Assembly: GCF_002099425.1 (NCBI RefSeq)
Contig: NW_018344058.1
Span: 6,696,501-6,760,500 of the forward strand
Reading direction: 5' to 3'
Origin: Phascolarctos cinereus
Lineage: Eukaryota; Chordata; Mammalia; Diprotodontia; Phascolarctidae
DNA length: 64,000 nt
In this document: positions 10,960-22,179 of the stretch, one piece after another
Layout of the letters: every line of letters begins with the position of its first letter
How positions within the stretch are numbered: position 1 is the stretch's first letter
Made by a program: the position numbers and the translations under genes
Notes under the pieces: model-generated
Databases searched by the model: none
What the model saw: only the letters and a program-made list of their open reading frames with translations
What the model was told of the DNA's origin: nothing

Positions 10960-11600
10960 TCAATTAAAATGAATTTTTAAGCCCTAGCTATGTGCCACAC
11001 ATAGGTCTAGGTGTCTGGGGATATAAAAAGACAAAAAAATTAAACAGTCCCTGTCCTCAAGAAACTTATAATTTATTGAAGGAAGCGACATTATACACAT
11101 ATAACTATATACAGAATATACAAAATTTAAAGCCAAGTAATTTTGGGAAAGAAAATCAAGTACCTGGGAGATCAAAAAAGACCTCCCAGAGTAGCTGGTA
11201 CTTGAATTGAGCTTTGAAGCTAGGGAGACTAAGCAGAAGAAGTGGGAATGGAGTACATTATAGGCATGGGGCATAGCTTATGCAAAGGCACAAAGGCTAG
11301 AGTTTAAATGTCAGATATGAGCAATAGCAAGAAGGTCATTTTGGCTAGATCAAAGAGAGAAAGATAAAAGACTAGAAGAGAGATAATAGAGCCAAGATGG
11401 TGGAGTAATGGCAGAGAACCACCTGAGCTCTGCCCCAAACCACTCCAAATACCTTGTGACTAGGATAAGGAGCCAAATTCAAGAAATGCTGTGGAAGAAG
11501 ATCTGATAATATTGAATATGTGGGATAAGGGAGAAGCCCAAGATGACTATAAGGTTGCAAACCTAGGCAAGATGGTAAAATTTGGAAGAGAGGTGCTATG
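10960..11600 (-). repeat. L2 LINE 3' region, antisense, interrupted by an L1 5' end
   Basis: CTAGCTATGTGCCACACATA, GATATAAAAAGACAAAA and CTGTCCTCAAGAAACTTATA, then TGAATTGAGCTTTGAAGCTA and AGATGACTATAAGGTTGCAA. These keep antisense L2 order on both sides of the L1 piece at about 11.38-11.50 kb. Confidence 0.75.
11383..11500 (+). repeat. L1 5' UTR fragment
   Basis: GAGCCAAGATGGTGGAGTAA followed by GCCCCAAACCACTCCAAATA is the same L1 5' terminus seen intact at 26.72 kb. Only about 100 bases are present and nothing follows, so it is 3'-truncated. Confidence 0.75.
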
Positions 11601-11984
11601 TACCATAGAACCAACTGGTTGCAAATAGAGTTTTAACCTGACAGATCCCACTCTTTAAGGAATTTTACTTCCTCCCTTGTAGAACCCATCAAGAAACTAT
11701 GTTTAACAGGAATTCATTTTTATGAGAGCAAGTGTGTACAACTACCCATCTTTGTCACCTAAAAAAGAGATAAAGAATGTTTCCCACCCTAGGTGTCTAA
11801 TAGATTTAAATGACTCTAAAAAGTTATCTGTGAGCTCCCCAAGCTTATGGAACTCTAAAGCAGGGAAAAACTCCAGGTTGCTCTAACTACACCACAACCT
11901 CACAAACCACAATTCTAATGACATGTTAGGTTGCTGTTTAAACTTCACCTACAACCTCTAACATTCCTTGGTGGTGACAGTCTA

Positions 11985-12110
11985 TCTACCCTGCATCAGA
12001 CTGTAAATTCAAGGGCAAGAACTGTTTTTTTGCTCTCTTTGTATCCCCAGGACTTAGCTCAGTGCCTGGAACATAGCTGGAACTAGATAAATGTTTAATG
12101 ACTGGCTACC
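11985..12110 (+). repeat. L2 LINE 3' terminus
   Basis: ACTGTAAATTCAAGGGCAAG, GTATCCCCAGGACTTAGCTC and GTGCCTGGAACATAGCTGG. Confidence 0.9.
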
Positions 12111-13744
12111 CTCTGTTATCCCTGCAGAGGTAGTAATAGAGTAAATGCCCAAGGCTTTCTTACTACTGGGGCAGATTCCCAGTTTTCATCTTCATACTCA
12201 CTCTCATTGTCTTGTCTTCCTCATAGTCCTGATCTTAGTGGGACTCAGTATATTTTCCAGCAAGTCCTTTGGCTCTGGGACCATACTTCATTGCAGTCTT
12301 TTAGTCCCCAGCCCCATCCACATTGCCCCTTTCACTTTTGTTGTTACTAAGTCCCATCCACAGCCCCATCTGTCTTCAGGGCATCATACTTAAAAAAATA
12401 AAGAGTTCTTAAAATTTCTGGCAGCAAAGAAATAACTTGCTTTTATTTTATTTATGCTGGCAATCCAGCTTTTCTAGGCCCATTAACAATAAGCAGAGAA
12501 TGTGTTCCCCAGTTATATCCTTATCTTCCATGTCAACCTCCCTTAGCATCTACTGGGTTAAACCTTCCTTAGCATCAATGACAGTCCCTTCTGTCCCAAT
12601 GCCAGTGCTCACTTTCCATTTCATCTTTTCACTGGAGGCTCTGATTCATCAACATAGACTTCCTCCAACACATACACTTTGACCACAAGAACCACTAACA
12701 TGTTACAATTCAACTAAGCCAAGTATCACTAACTGTTGTAGTTCAGGTTATTATGTGCCAGAGGTTCAGAATTGGAATGAAATGAAATGCTTGTAGCCCT
12801 TCTAACAGTCAAATAGAGGTTCCAATAGCTTTTAAGGGAAAACTAGCCTAACTTCAAGGGCAGATAGTGCTCCTACCATGAATGCCTTCTCCTCAAACAG
12901 AAGTAGTGGAGCAGGGGTGTGTGGGAGCCTGTTCATATCACTTCTCAAGAGCAATTATTAAATTTTCAGTGTGAGCATTTATTTATATCTCATAAATTGG
13001 CAAATGCTACAAATGAGGACTTGATTTATTGAGCTTTTTCATTGTCTAAACTTTAAAAATAGAGAAATTGTTAATAACGCAAATTAAACAATAAAATGTG
13101 TTAAACATTTGCCAGCACACCATTGTAGTAAAGCCAAGTCATTGGGACCCTCTGAATTATGGATCCCACAGTCTTCTGCAAGGCCTCTGAGATTTTCTTG
13201 ATATAGTCTTTCCCCCAGTGACCAAAAAAAACATTTAATTTGGCTAAAAAATGGTAATTATAGTCATTTAGGTGAACTTCTTACCATTCATCCCTAATTG
13301 CCATGCAGTAGGTATACATATATCATTAAATATGTCAGATTAACTTGGTTTTAAGTATTGATTTAAACATAAAATATCATTCACCATGTGCCCAATTGTC
13401 ATACAGCAGCATTGTCATCTAATCATACCTTTAAAAAAATTAAAGGGAACACTGTTGTATACCATCTGGCTCATCATTTTGTAATCAACTAATGAAGGGA
13501 TATACACCAATGATAACCCACAAACCTGCACATCCAGATGAAGACCACTGGCAATAATAGTGACCACTATATCCCTTAAACCAATAAGTTACCAAAGAAT
13601 TCCAAGTTCCAGTTTTCCAACCTTCTACCTCACTAGAAATAACCTTCAAATGCTTCATTATGAAGAAGGAGCCACCACGGTTCTATCATACCCCTGCCTT
13701 CCTTCCCTAAACACAGACATGACTGGTTAGGTTAGTATAAGGTC
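12111..13744. other. intronic sequence, class unresolved
   Basis: 12.13-12.70 kb is pyrimidine-rich with an AATAAAG at about 12.40 kb and could be a very old LTR or LINE piece. The rest shows nothing I recognise. Confidence 0.35.
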
Positions 13745-13890
13745 ATAAAATCACAAAATTTTAGAGACAGAAGGAATTTACATGATTACCTCCTCCAACT
13801 TCCTTATTTTACAAAAGACTAATTGAAGCTCAGAGATGTATTTGCCCCAAGTCACATGGCTAAGGAGTTAAAAACATATTTGAGAGTAGA
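13745..13890 (-). repeat. MIR-type SINE, antisense
   Basis: AGACAGAAGGAATTTACATG, CCTTATTTTACAAAAGACTA and CCCCAAGTCACATGGCTAAG. Confidence 0.7.
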
Positions 13891-14211
13891 ATGTGGCATC
13901 TGACTCTTTGCACCACACAATGACAATTCTACCATGGAACACATGGCTTTGGACAATAGTGGTAGGGAATGAGGTTGCAGCTCAAGGAGAAGATGTACAA
14001 TTGGGCCATAGTTTAAGTCATTCAGAGATAGGCAAAATTCAATTTGGTCAAAATGTGTTCTTCACCCACATGGTGATTCCTGCATAAATGATTAGGTAGC
14101 TCTTGTGACCATGAATAGAGCAGGTCTAATGTTGGTACCTTGCTTGATAACAATACTTAAAAAATCAATGAAAAAAGTTTACTGTGATTGAATCCATCAA
14201 GCAATCAATAT

Positions 14212-14375
14212 AGGACAGTGAATTTGCAGTGAGAGGACTTGAATTTTAGTCATGGCCTTGCCACTTACAGTGTGACATTAGGGCAATCACTTTTACCTGT
14301 CTGGCCTTAATGTAAATAAGGGAATTGTATTAATATACCTCTAAGATCCCTTTCTAACTCCAAATGTATGACCTT
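14212..14375 (+). repeat. MIR/THER-type SINE
   Basis: CAGTGAGAGGACTTGAATTT, GGCCTTGCCACTTACAGTGT, CAATCACTTTTACCTGTCTG and CTAAGATCCCTTTCTAACTC. Confidence 0.75.
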
Positions 14376-14693
14376 AGGATCTGTGATTCAACAAAGGGCT
14401 CTCTGGGGAATACACAAATATGGGTATTCCACAAGTTACATGGATTATTATTTACCATTCATTAATATTGTTTTAACCTCGCTTTGTGAAGCTAAAAAAA
14501 ATTGTCTAACACAAAAAGTTGACTGTAGAGCTGACAGAACCTCCAGGGTAGCCAGATGATTGTAAAGAATACTTGTTTTGGGTCTCCTCAGGTCTATTTT
14601 TGGATCCACACAAAGCTTGTGTTTTCAGTTCCTCAAAACAGATTGGCTTACCTGAAAATTGGTGTCTCCAACTGTTCTTCTCTTAGAGACTAC

Positions 14694-15227
14694 TTTGTTG
14701 TTTGCCTTTATTTTTGAAGAGGACAAATGAACTGGATTTAAGTGAGGCAGAGTTGTACAAAGTCATTAGCCTCGCTCTGTCTTCCAGAATCATTTAAATC
14801 CAGTGGTAAGAAAAAAGACAAGCCAACTGACAATAGCCCAGCATGCAGTGGATGACCTTGGTATTGCTGATATCTGACTTTGTTCTAAACACTCTACATT
14901 GCCTGCTTCAACCACCTTCATGGCCACTGGAACAAACTGTTCTCATCAGCCCATTCCACTGGGGGAAGTCTTTACATCTTGGGGTCGATGCCCCACTAAC
15001 TCATTGCCTATTTTGAGGTCCACTGTTTACCCTCAAGCTGGTTTAGCCCATCTGCTGAGACAGTTTATTGGGGTGTGGCCACACACCTGATGCCACAGCT
15101 TCTTAGAGCCAGAGGTGAGAGTTGAGTGCCAGGTACACACCAAAGGTGGATAAGCAGCCCTGAAAAGGGCTTAACAAGTCCTCATATCAAAGGTGTTAAT
15201 TCTCCTTGAATACCCTATATATCCCAA
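14694..15227 (+). mobile_element. unclassified 534-base insertion inside the 5' LTR
   Basis: The 3' LTR is continuous at this point, so the block is an insertion. It is flanked by a near-perfect 9-base direct repeat, AGAGACTAC (14685-14693) and AGAGATTAC (15228-15236). It contains GAAGAGGACAAATGAACTGG near its start and TTCATGGCCACTGGAACAAA mid-way, a text I associate with a recurrent marsupial interspersed repeat but cannot name. No terminal inverted repeats or A-tail are obvious. Confidence 0.65.
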
Positions 15228-15374
15228 AGAGATTACCTATTGCCTACTTAAGACCAATCAGGCAAATGTCCCTTATGCCCTTGTCTCAACACTATATAAT
15301 GTAACCCCACAAAGATTTGGGGAGGGAGCTATCCCTTCTTTCCAGATCCCACTCCCTCGAGCTCACTCTCACGT

Positions 15375-15375
<1 letters not shown>

Positions 15376-15438
<63 letters not shown>
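15376..15438. repeat. (TC)n microsatellite in the 5' LTR
   Basis: About 31 uninterrupted CT units. Open frames across it encode Leu-Ser repeats only. Confidence 0.98.
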
Positions 15439-15442
<4 letters not shown>

Positions 15443-15506
15443 GATTTAATAAAATTAATTCTAAAACTATTTCAGACTTTGAAGTTTGTGCTCACAAAGA
15501 ACAATA

Positions 15507-15525
15507 TGGTGCCAGAAGTGGGATT
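15507..15525 (+). other. primer-binding site, tRNA-Leu type
   Basis: TGGTGCCAGAAGTGGGATT begins three bases after the LTR ends. It differs little from the ERVL site TGGTGTCAGAAGTGGGAT as I recall it. Confidence 0.7.
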
Positions 15526-15670
15526 CCCTGGTAGTAGCCCTGAGTTAAACCCAAAAGGTCTCCAAGACCATGGAAGCTAAGTAAACAGAACTGAAGTTAG
15601 TTTGAAATAATTCAACAAGATTTAATTGTTTAGGAAAATTAGCTAAGATACTTAAATTGAAATTGACTAT

Positions 15671-16117
15671 GCAAATAGGGGTGGGGGGATAGGACAGAGG
15701 GAAATATAGTCTTTCACAACATGACTATTGTGGAAGTGTTTTGCAAGACTACACATGTATAATCTCTATGGAATTGCTTGCCTTCTCAATGAGGGTGGGT
15801 GGGGAGGGAGGAAGGGAGAGAATTTGGAATTCAAAGTTTTAAAACTGAATGTTAAAAATTGCTTTTACATGCAACTGGGAAATAAGATATATAGGCAAAG
15901 GGGTATAGAAATCTATCTAGCCCTACAGGAAAATAGAAAGGGAAAGGGATGAGAAGTGGGGGGGGGGGGTGATAGAAGGGAGGACACATTGGGGAAGGGT
16001 ATTCAAAATGCATGCTGTCTTGGGATGGGGGAGGGGAGAAATGGGGAGAAAATTTGGAACTCAAAATCTTGTGGAAGTGAATGTTGAAAACTAAAACTAA
16101 ATTAATTAATAAAAAAA
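15671..16117 (+). repeat. L1 LINE 3' UTR inserted in the ERVL-like body
   Basis: ACACATGTATAATCTCTATG, GAATTGCTTGCCTTCTCAAT, G-rich tracts, AATTTGGAACTCAAAATCTT and TTAATTAATAAAAAAA are the marsupial L1 3' end. A perfect 12-base target-site duplication GAAATTGACTAT lies at 15659-15670 and 16118-16129. Strongly 5'-truncated. Confidence 0.88.
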
Positions 16118-16984
16118 GAAATTGACTATTCAACTCAAGAAATAAAAGTTTAGCAGTTAATTGGTAGTTAATTGGCATCATAGAAAGAAATCTATACAGA
16201 AGAGATTCAGTAGAATGTGGGATGTGGGAAACAAGATGGACTTTTAAAAAGTAGCAAAGGTAAAATGAAGTGTGGAACCAGAGTGTAAAAAGAAAGATTA
16301 GTTTTGAAGTTTTCAGGCTTTAATCAAAATCTACTGGAAGAAACAAAAACACAAGAAAAAAGGTTCAAGCAAGTAGAAATAAGAGAACAGGAGGAATCTG
16401 AAAGAAAGTTGAAATTCCTTTGTACTGACAGCATGAAGGAGGGTAATTAATGTGAAGCAAGGGTTTGGAGTTTTGGAGAAAGGTTAGAGAAGGTTTGGTT
16501 TTTGTTTTTTTTTTTTCATTGAGATAAGAAGGATAAGTGAAACATTTTGGAGAGGTGCCTGTTGCCAATTTCAGACAATATTCAATCAAGTTATAGTGTT
16601 TACCACAAGGAAAATATAGAAATAAATTTGTAGCATGGAATTATTTGAGTATAGCACACCAAAATTCTTTCCTTGAAAGACTATTAGAAGAGCATGTCCC
16701 AATCCTTAGAATCTCATGGGCTCCAAAAAGAGACGGATGGGAATGTGGGAGTGAATCTTTGAAAGTGAGCTAACTGAAAGTAGTGGGCTTTATACTTCGA
16801 GGTGCTAGCAGCTAGTAGCCCTTGGAAAAACTGAAATTTTCAATATTATCATTTGTGATTGTAAATTCAGATTTGATTTGGTTGAAATTTGTCCTGAAAT
16901 TAAATTATAATGTGGTCTGAAATGTGTTTTCCTATTGAGACAATTGTGGTAAGTAAGAATTTAATGCAAAATACGTTTGATATC

Positions 16985-17185
16985 TGGTATTAAGCCTCAG
17001 AAACTTACTAGCTGTATGGACCTGAGCAAGTCACTTCACCTGTTTCCCTCAGTTTCCTTAGCTGTTTCTTTGTCTGTAAAATAACTCCAGAGTTACTGTG
17101 AGAATCAAATGAGATAATAATTTTAAAGTGCTTAGTAGAATGCCCAGCACAAGTTATACATATGTAAATGTTTTCTATTATTATT
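16985..17185 (+). repeat. THER/MIR-type SINE
   Basis: CTTACTAGCTGTATGGACCT, GAGCAAGTCACTTCACCTG, CTCAGTTTCCTTAGC and AAATGAGATAATAATTTTAA. Confidence 0.85.
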
Positions 17186-18943
17186 TTTATTAAGTGTGGT
17201 TACTCTATACTGGTTTTTGAATGTGACTGGAATAGAATGCCAAACTGACAATTGGCGATTTTTTATATAAGAGGATATGGATATGAATTCGACTGAATTG
17301 ATGTTATTTTGACTGGCAAAAAGTTTTTGTTATGTTTTTTAAATTGTAACATTGTTCATGTTATTGTTAGGCTTCTAATTTTTCTTGCATTGTGAAGTTG
17401 GGAAAACCATTGCATAAAAAATGCTATTAATTTGAGAAATTATAACCAGAAAGTGTTGCAATCATATCATTAGAAAAGTAACTTCTCTTTTAATCTGGAT
17501 GCCATTAGATTATGAATTGAAAAGGTAAAGAATGTGGTCGCAAAGTTTTAAATTATTAAGTATTTAATTGGGTACATTTTGCTTTAAAATGGAAACTAAT
17601 AACACTGTTCAAAATGGAAAAATACTACCGACCTCTTAAGTTGTCCATATCTGTGAGGTTCCTTGGGACTTTTTGGAGGATGGAGGTGGGGCAGGGTCAT
17701 AAGATGTCATTAACTCTGAGAAAGAAGTTGCTAACAACAGATTGTGAAGTTCTAAAGAACTTACAATTTTGCTTAAAGAGCGAGTTTTATCTAATAGATT
17801 GTTCATCACTTAACAAAATTATGAAATTATACCTATTAATTAATAACATACATTGACATTATATCTTTGAGTCAATTTAGCAACAAAATTCTTAGTTTTA
17901 GAGATTTTATTTTGCTTTAGGGGTTAATAGGCAATAGGAATATCTATTAGTCTGGGGGCTTATGGGAACCAGTGTTTTTCTGGGGCTTTTGAATCAACTA
18001 TCATATATATTCACTGTATGTATGACACTCCAGAATGTGATTGCTTTTAATTTCTAAATGATTGATTTCTGCTCCAGGATGAATTTAAACTAGAAAGGAT
18101 AAATAAGATAAGTCTTTCTATCTGTTTATATGTGCTTATTGTTAACGATTATTGCAACATGAGAAAAAGTAGTAATAACCTAGCTGTAAGGTGTGATTAA
18201 TGAAATGTTGTTATACGTGAAATTTTGCTATTTCAGGTAAAATCTTCTGGTACTTAATTTGATATTGTTCTAAGTTTTTATTTCAGGTATGATTGTTTGA
18301 ATTGTCATTAAACTAAAAGAACATCATTCAAGGGGGAAAGCTATGTGCTACTTAAAGTGAATGCAATCTTGAAAGTGGATGTCTATGTCTGGGAAAGTTG
18401 AGGAGATGACTTATAAGTAAAGGAAGAACCTCTTGAGTCAGTTTCCCCATTGTGCTATTCCCTTTTTGAACATGAAATTTTCCCACCTGTTTAATTCTGA
18501 GCCTGGCTATGATACCCTATGAATAAAGTGGAACTTTGCTGTATAATCAGATGTTAACTATAACTTTTACCTGGAATCAGAGCTAAGGGAGTTTTTTTTT
18601 CCCCTGCTATGCTTATGTCAGGTCAGTCTGTGCCCTTAAAGGGACAGTCTTGATATTATAACCATTTCCCTCCTTTTTCCTTTCATAGCAAGTTTCTATA
18701 CTCTGGGCAGGTGAATTGTAGAAGTTTTTGTCATTGCAATACTAAATAGATTAATCAATACATTAATACTAAAACATCTCTGAGTTAGCAGAATAGGATG
18801 CAATTATGAAAGATCTTTTTGTTTTTAATCTGAATTCGCAGTCAACATCCTATCCTAAGCAACTAGGTAAATGAGTTTTTAAGTTTACCATCCCCTTGCT
18901 AATAGTCACATATTCATGCATAAGATTAGGTCCTTATTTCATT

Positions 18944-19080
18944 CAGGGACATCTAGGTGGCACAGTAGATAGAGCAATGGCTCTGGAGCCAGAAAAACCT
19001 GAGTTCAAATTCAGCCTCAGATACTTACTAGCTATGTGACACTGGGCAAGTCAATTAACCCCAATTGCCTCAAAAAAAAG
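18944..19080 (+). repeat. short CORE-SINE
   Basis: CATCTAGGTGGCACAGTAGA through GTGACACTGGGCAAGTCAAT to an A-tail. Younger than the element that hosts it. Confidence 0.93.
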
Positions 19081-20661
19081 TATCTCATTTGTTTAGGATG
19101 CTATGAAGAAAATACATATTCTAAAAAAGAGGGGGATAGGACATAAAGATATAAAAGTTTTAAATTCTGATACTGTAGAAAACTTAATTTTGAGAAAGCA
19201 ACATTATTAGACTATTTCCTCTAAGAACTCGGAGATATATGTGTGTATATACATATATAACATTTTCTTCCAAATGTTTCTAATGGGAAATATAGGCTTT
19301 GCATATATTTTAGCAATAAGTTCTCAAAATTGGATAAAGTATTTTGCATGTAGATTGCATGAATGATTGTAAGGAAATTTTTAAATCATGGTTTTTTCCC
19401 CTAGTTTGACTTCTCTCTCTGATTATATTAAGGGACAGAAGGGCTCATTTTAGAAGTCATCCTCTCATGTAACCTTTTTAAGGGTCTTCCTTTATCCTGT
19501 TGATAGCATTGTCTATAACAGGTACAGGATTCAGGTAAAGATAAACAAAGCAACTAGTATGAAATCATCTAAATTTTCAGGTGAATTATGAGTTTATAAT
19601 TTGATGTTCTTCTTATAGCTATGATGTTAATAGGTGAGCTGGTTGTTCACCACGTGAATTAGTTACTGGAAAGCCATATTTAGGAGGTTGTACTGAATTG
19701 TATTTAGTCTTTTTACTGGTAGATTTTAGCAGTATTGCCTAGGGAATCTCTGTGCATCACTTGGAACCAGAGAAGCAAATCCACTAGGAGGAATCCACTC
19801 CAGAGCTGCTCTGAGAACTAGGCCTATTCCAAAATTTCTAAGGTTAGAATTTTCCAGGGACCAGATAATTACATGAGATAGCTGGGACTCAAGATGAAAT
19901 GTCCTGATTAAATGCATATTAAGGAAACTTGATGTTATTTAATATCGATGACCATTATTGTATTACTTTGGCTTTGATGTTTTACAGTGTTCATGTTTGT
20001 CTGGAAAAAAGGTAGGCCATAATTCCTTTATTTATTATTTAGGGATTAGGGCCTTTCTTCCTGCAACTTTTGGTCAACTGAAAGTCGGTCTTCTTGTTTT
20101 TATTAACTTCACCTCACCAAAACTTGGACATATGAAATGTTAACTGTTTCACAAAGGGAAGTTTAAGCTTCCTAAAGTGATTTTGTTATTTGTCAGCTAC
20201 CTTAGCTAACTGACAATATGTAAATCTTCCCTCTCAAATTAGTCCATAGTGAGCCCTCTAAGTAGTTTAATCTGTAATGTCTCTTTAAGTATGTATAAGA
20301 TTATGACATTGCATAATTAAGTTTATTCAACTTTTATGACACTGAAGGAAATATAGGATTATAATATTTGTGATACTCATGGCAGCAGTACACTTCTTTC
20401 CTGTTGTAAGTGTAAGTCCTTTAACTTACAGCTCTTGAGATTTACTCAAATTTATACCTCTGATTTTGTGACATTGGGGAAAAATTATCAACAATCTTGT
20501 CCCTACCCCACCCTTAATGTAATTCTATCAAGCTCCAAATTAAATAGACAGTAAGGAAGATGCCATTGAGTCATTACTTTAAGGAATTCCCTTTGAAATC
20601 ATAAGCCAGTTTTTTGCTCCTCTAATTATGCTTTCACTAGTATGAAAATGTTGGCTTTAGG

Positions 20662-20675
20662 CCTAAAGAGGGGAT
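20662..20675 (+). other. polypurine tract of the ERVL-like element
   Basis: CTAAAGAGGGGAT sits directly before the TGTGG start of the second LTR, where plus-strand priming occurs in retroelements. Confidence 0.65.
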
Positions 20676-21057
20676 TGTGGATTATGATTTATCATTGATT
20701 AATATTGTTTGAACCTAGCTTTATGAGGCTAAAAATTGTCTAACTCCAAAAGCCGACTGTAGAGCTGAGAGTCATTCCAGGGAAACCAAATGTTTGTAAA
20801 GAATACTTAGATCCCACCCAGTGTTTGTTTTGAGTCCCCTTAGGTCTTGCCTTGTTTGGGGTTCAACCAAAGCTTGTGTTTTGAGTTCACAAAATAGACT
20901 TACCTGATAATATACATTTCAAACTGCCCTTCTCTGGGAGACTATGTATTGCCTATGTGAGGCCAATCAGGCCAATGTTCTTACACCCTTGCCTGAACTC
21001 TGCATAATTTAACCTCACAAAGATTTGAGGAGGAAACCAACCTTCTTTCTGGTTCTT

Positions 21058-21141
<84 letters not shown>

Positions 21142-21224
21142 TCTCTCTCTTTCCCTCCCTCCCTCCCTCCCAAATGACCTAATGAATTTATTTCAGATTT
21201 TGGGGGTTATTCTCACAAGTAACA
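20676..21224 (+). repeat. ERVL-like 3' LTR
   Basis: Same block order as the 5' LTR, from TGTGGATTATGATTTATC to TCACAAGTAACA. It is uninterrupted and about 550 bases long. Confidence 0.7.
21057..21170. repeat. (TC)n / (TCCC)n microsatellite in the 3' LTR
   Basis: About 40 CT units followed by CCCT-type units, at the same LTR position as the 15376 tract. Confidence 0.97.
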
Positions 21225-21900
21225 ATTTTTTTAAAATCCTCATTTGCAAATTTCCCTCAAAGTGGCAGACTACATACTTACCTATCCACTCTAAGGTTGC
21301 TATCTATGGACAGAAGTCAAAGTACCCAAGGTCAACAGTACTACATAATGCCAGAGGGTTCATCTCTTTTCTACCTCTACTCTATCCTAGATTTTTTTCT
21401 ACATAAATACTACTCCACTTTCCTTAGTCTTTCACCACTCACAGTTTAGCCAAGGCCACCTTAGTCAATACCTTTCTCAAGAATTATGCATATTTCCTTT
21501 AACTCTATTTCTTCTTCCCTTCTCTTCTAATCCTTACCTAGTTAACTCAGAGAAATCCATCTCCCATTCTTAATTCCATTTGAGAGCCTCCCAAACAGCC
21601 CTACTCATTGCTGATAGATGTAAAAGTAGTGCTAGAGATAAATCTGAATCAAAGAAAAGCCAAAGTATTGAAGGGAAATTAGATCTAAGAAGCAAGGCTA
21701 TCAAATTCTAAAGCCCTTGACAGTCCAGAAGACTTCTTAAGACTCTTTACAAAACTCTAATCCCTCTATAATTACACCTGCTTCTCCTCAAGCCCCAGCA
21801 TTCAAAATAAATAAAATAATATATTTTTTTCTATTTTAATTACTAGCATTAGCACAATATCATTTCTTCCATTTCTAACATCATATGTCAAATGGTTTGG
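21225..21900. other. intronic sequence, nothing recognised
   Basis: C/T-rich, AT-rich tail at about 21.81 kb; no repeat head or exon seen. Confidence 0.4.
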
Positions 21901-21904
21901 CTAC

Positions 21905-22030
21905 ATTGTAGGACCATAGATCTAGAGCTGGAAGGGGCCTCAGAAGACATCTAGTCTAATCTTCTCATTTTACAGATAAGAGAACTAAGGCCCAGAGACG
22001 TTAAGGACTTGCCCAAGATCATAATGATAA
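21905..22030 (-). repeat. MIR-type SINE, antisense
   Basis: AGAGCTGGAAGGGGCCTCAG, CATTTTACAGATAAGAGAAC and AGGACTTGCCCAAGATCATA. Confidence 0.85.
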
Positions 22031-22179
22031 ATTAAATATTGTGTATTAATCTAGAAGTATAGGCATCATTTTACAATATTGTAAGAGGAAATTAGTTCCA
22101 CTTAACAGTTGACCAATGTAAACTTTTGGAACACTACCTTCAAAACTTTTGAACATACTGGCCTTCCCATCCAATTGCA

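Larger units (their letters stand above)
14439..15503 (+). repeat. ERVL-like 5' LTR (with a 534-base insert)
   Basis: Without the insert at 14694-15227 it is about 530 bases. It has a TATA-like ACTATATAATG at about 15290, a TC microsatellite, a TTTAATAAAATT polyadenylation-type signal at about 15447 and a terminal ACA. Confidence 0.7.
16130..20660 (+). other. decayed interior of the ERVL-like element
   Basis: Assigned to the element only by position between primer site and purine tract. No retroviral protein domain is recognisable by eye. An unrelated insertion or rearrangement within it cannot be excluded. Confidence 0.45.
14439..21224 (+). mobile_element. ERVL-like LTR retroelement fossil, both LTRs present, broken
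   Basis: Two related LTR-like blocks in the same orientation (about 14439-15503 and 20676-21224) bracket about 5.2 kb. The first is followed three bases later by a tRNA-Leu-type primer-binding site; the second is preceded by a purine tract. Both blocks share the same internal order: start block, AAGCTTGTGTTTT, CCTCACAAAGATTTG-type segment, long TC repeat, end in ACA. By eye about one position in six differs between the LTR starts, so the insertion is probably tens of millions of years old. No intact coding frame remains. Three younger elements (a 534-base unknown, an L1 3' end and a CORE-SINE) and one THER/MIR-type SINE lie inside. I saw no clear target-site duplication. Confidence 0.7.

Noticed and set aside
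14434-21229. Five-base target duplication around the ERVL-like element
   Set aside because: The bases next to the two outer ends do not match convincingly; age or a misplaced end could explain it, so none is claimed.
15317-21406. Leu-Ser repeat proteins at 15.2-15.6 and 21.06-21.4 kb
   Set aside because: Translations of the CT microsatellites in the two LTRs.
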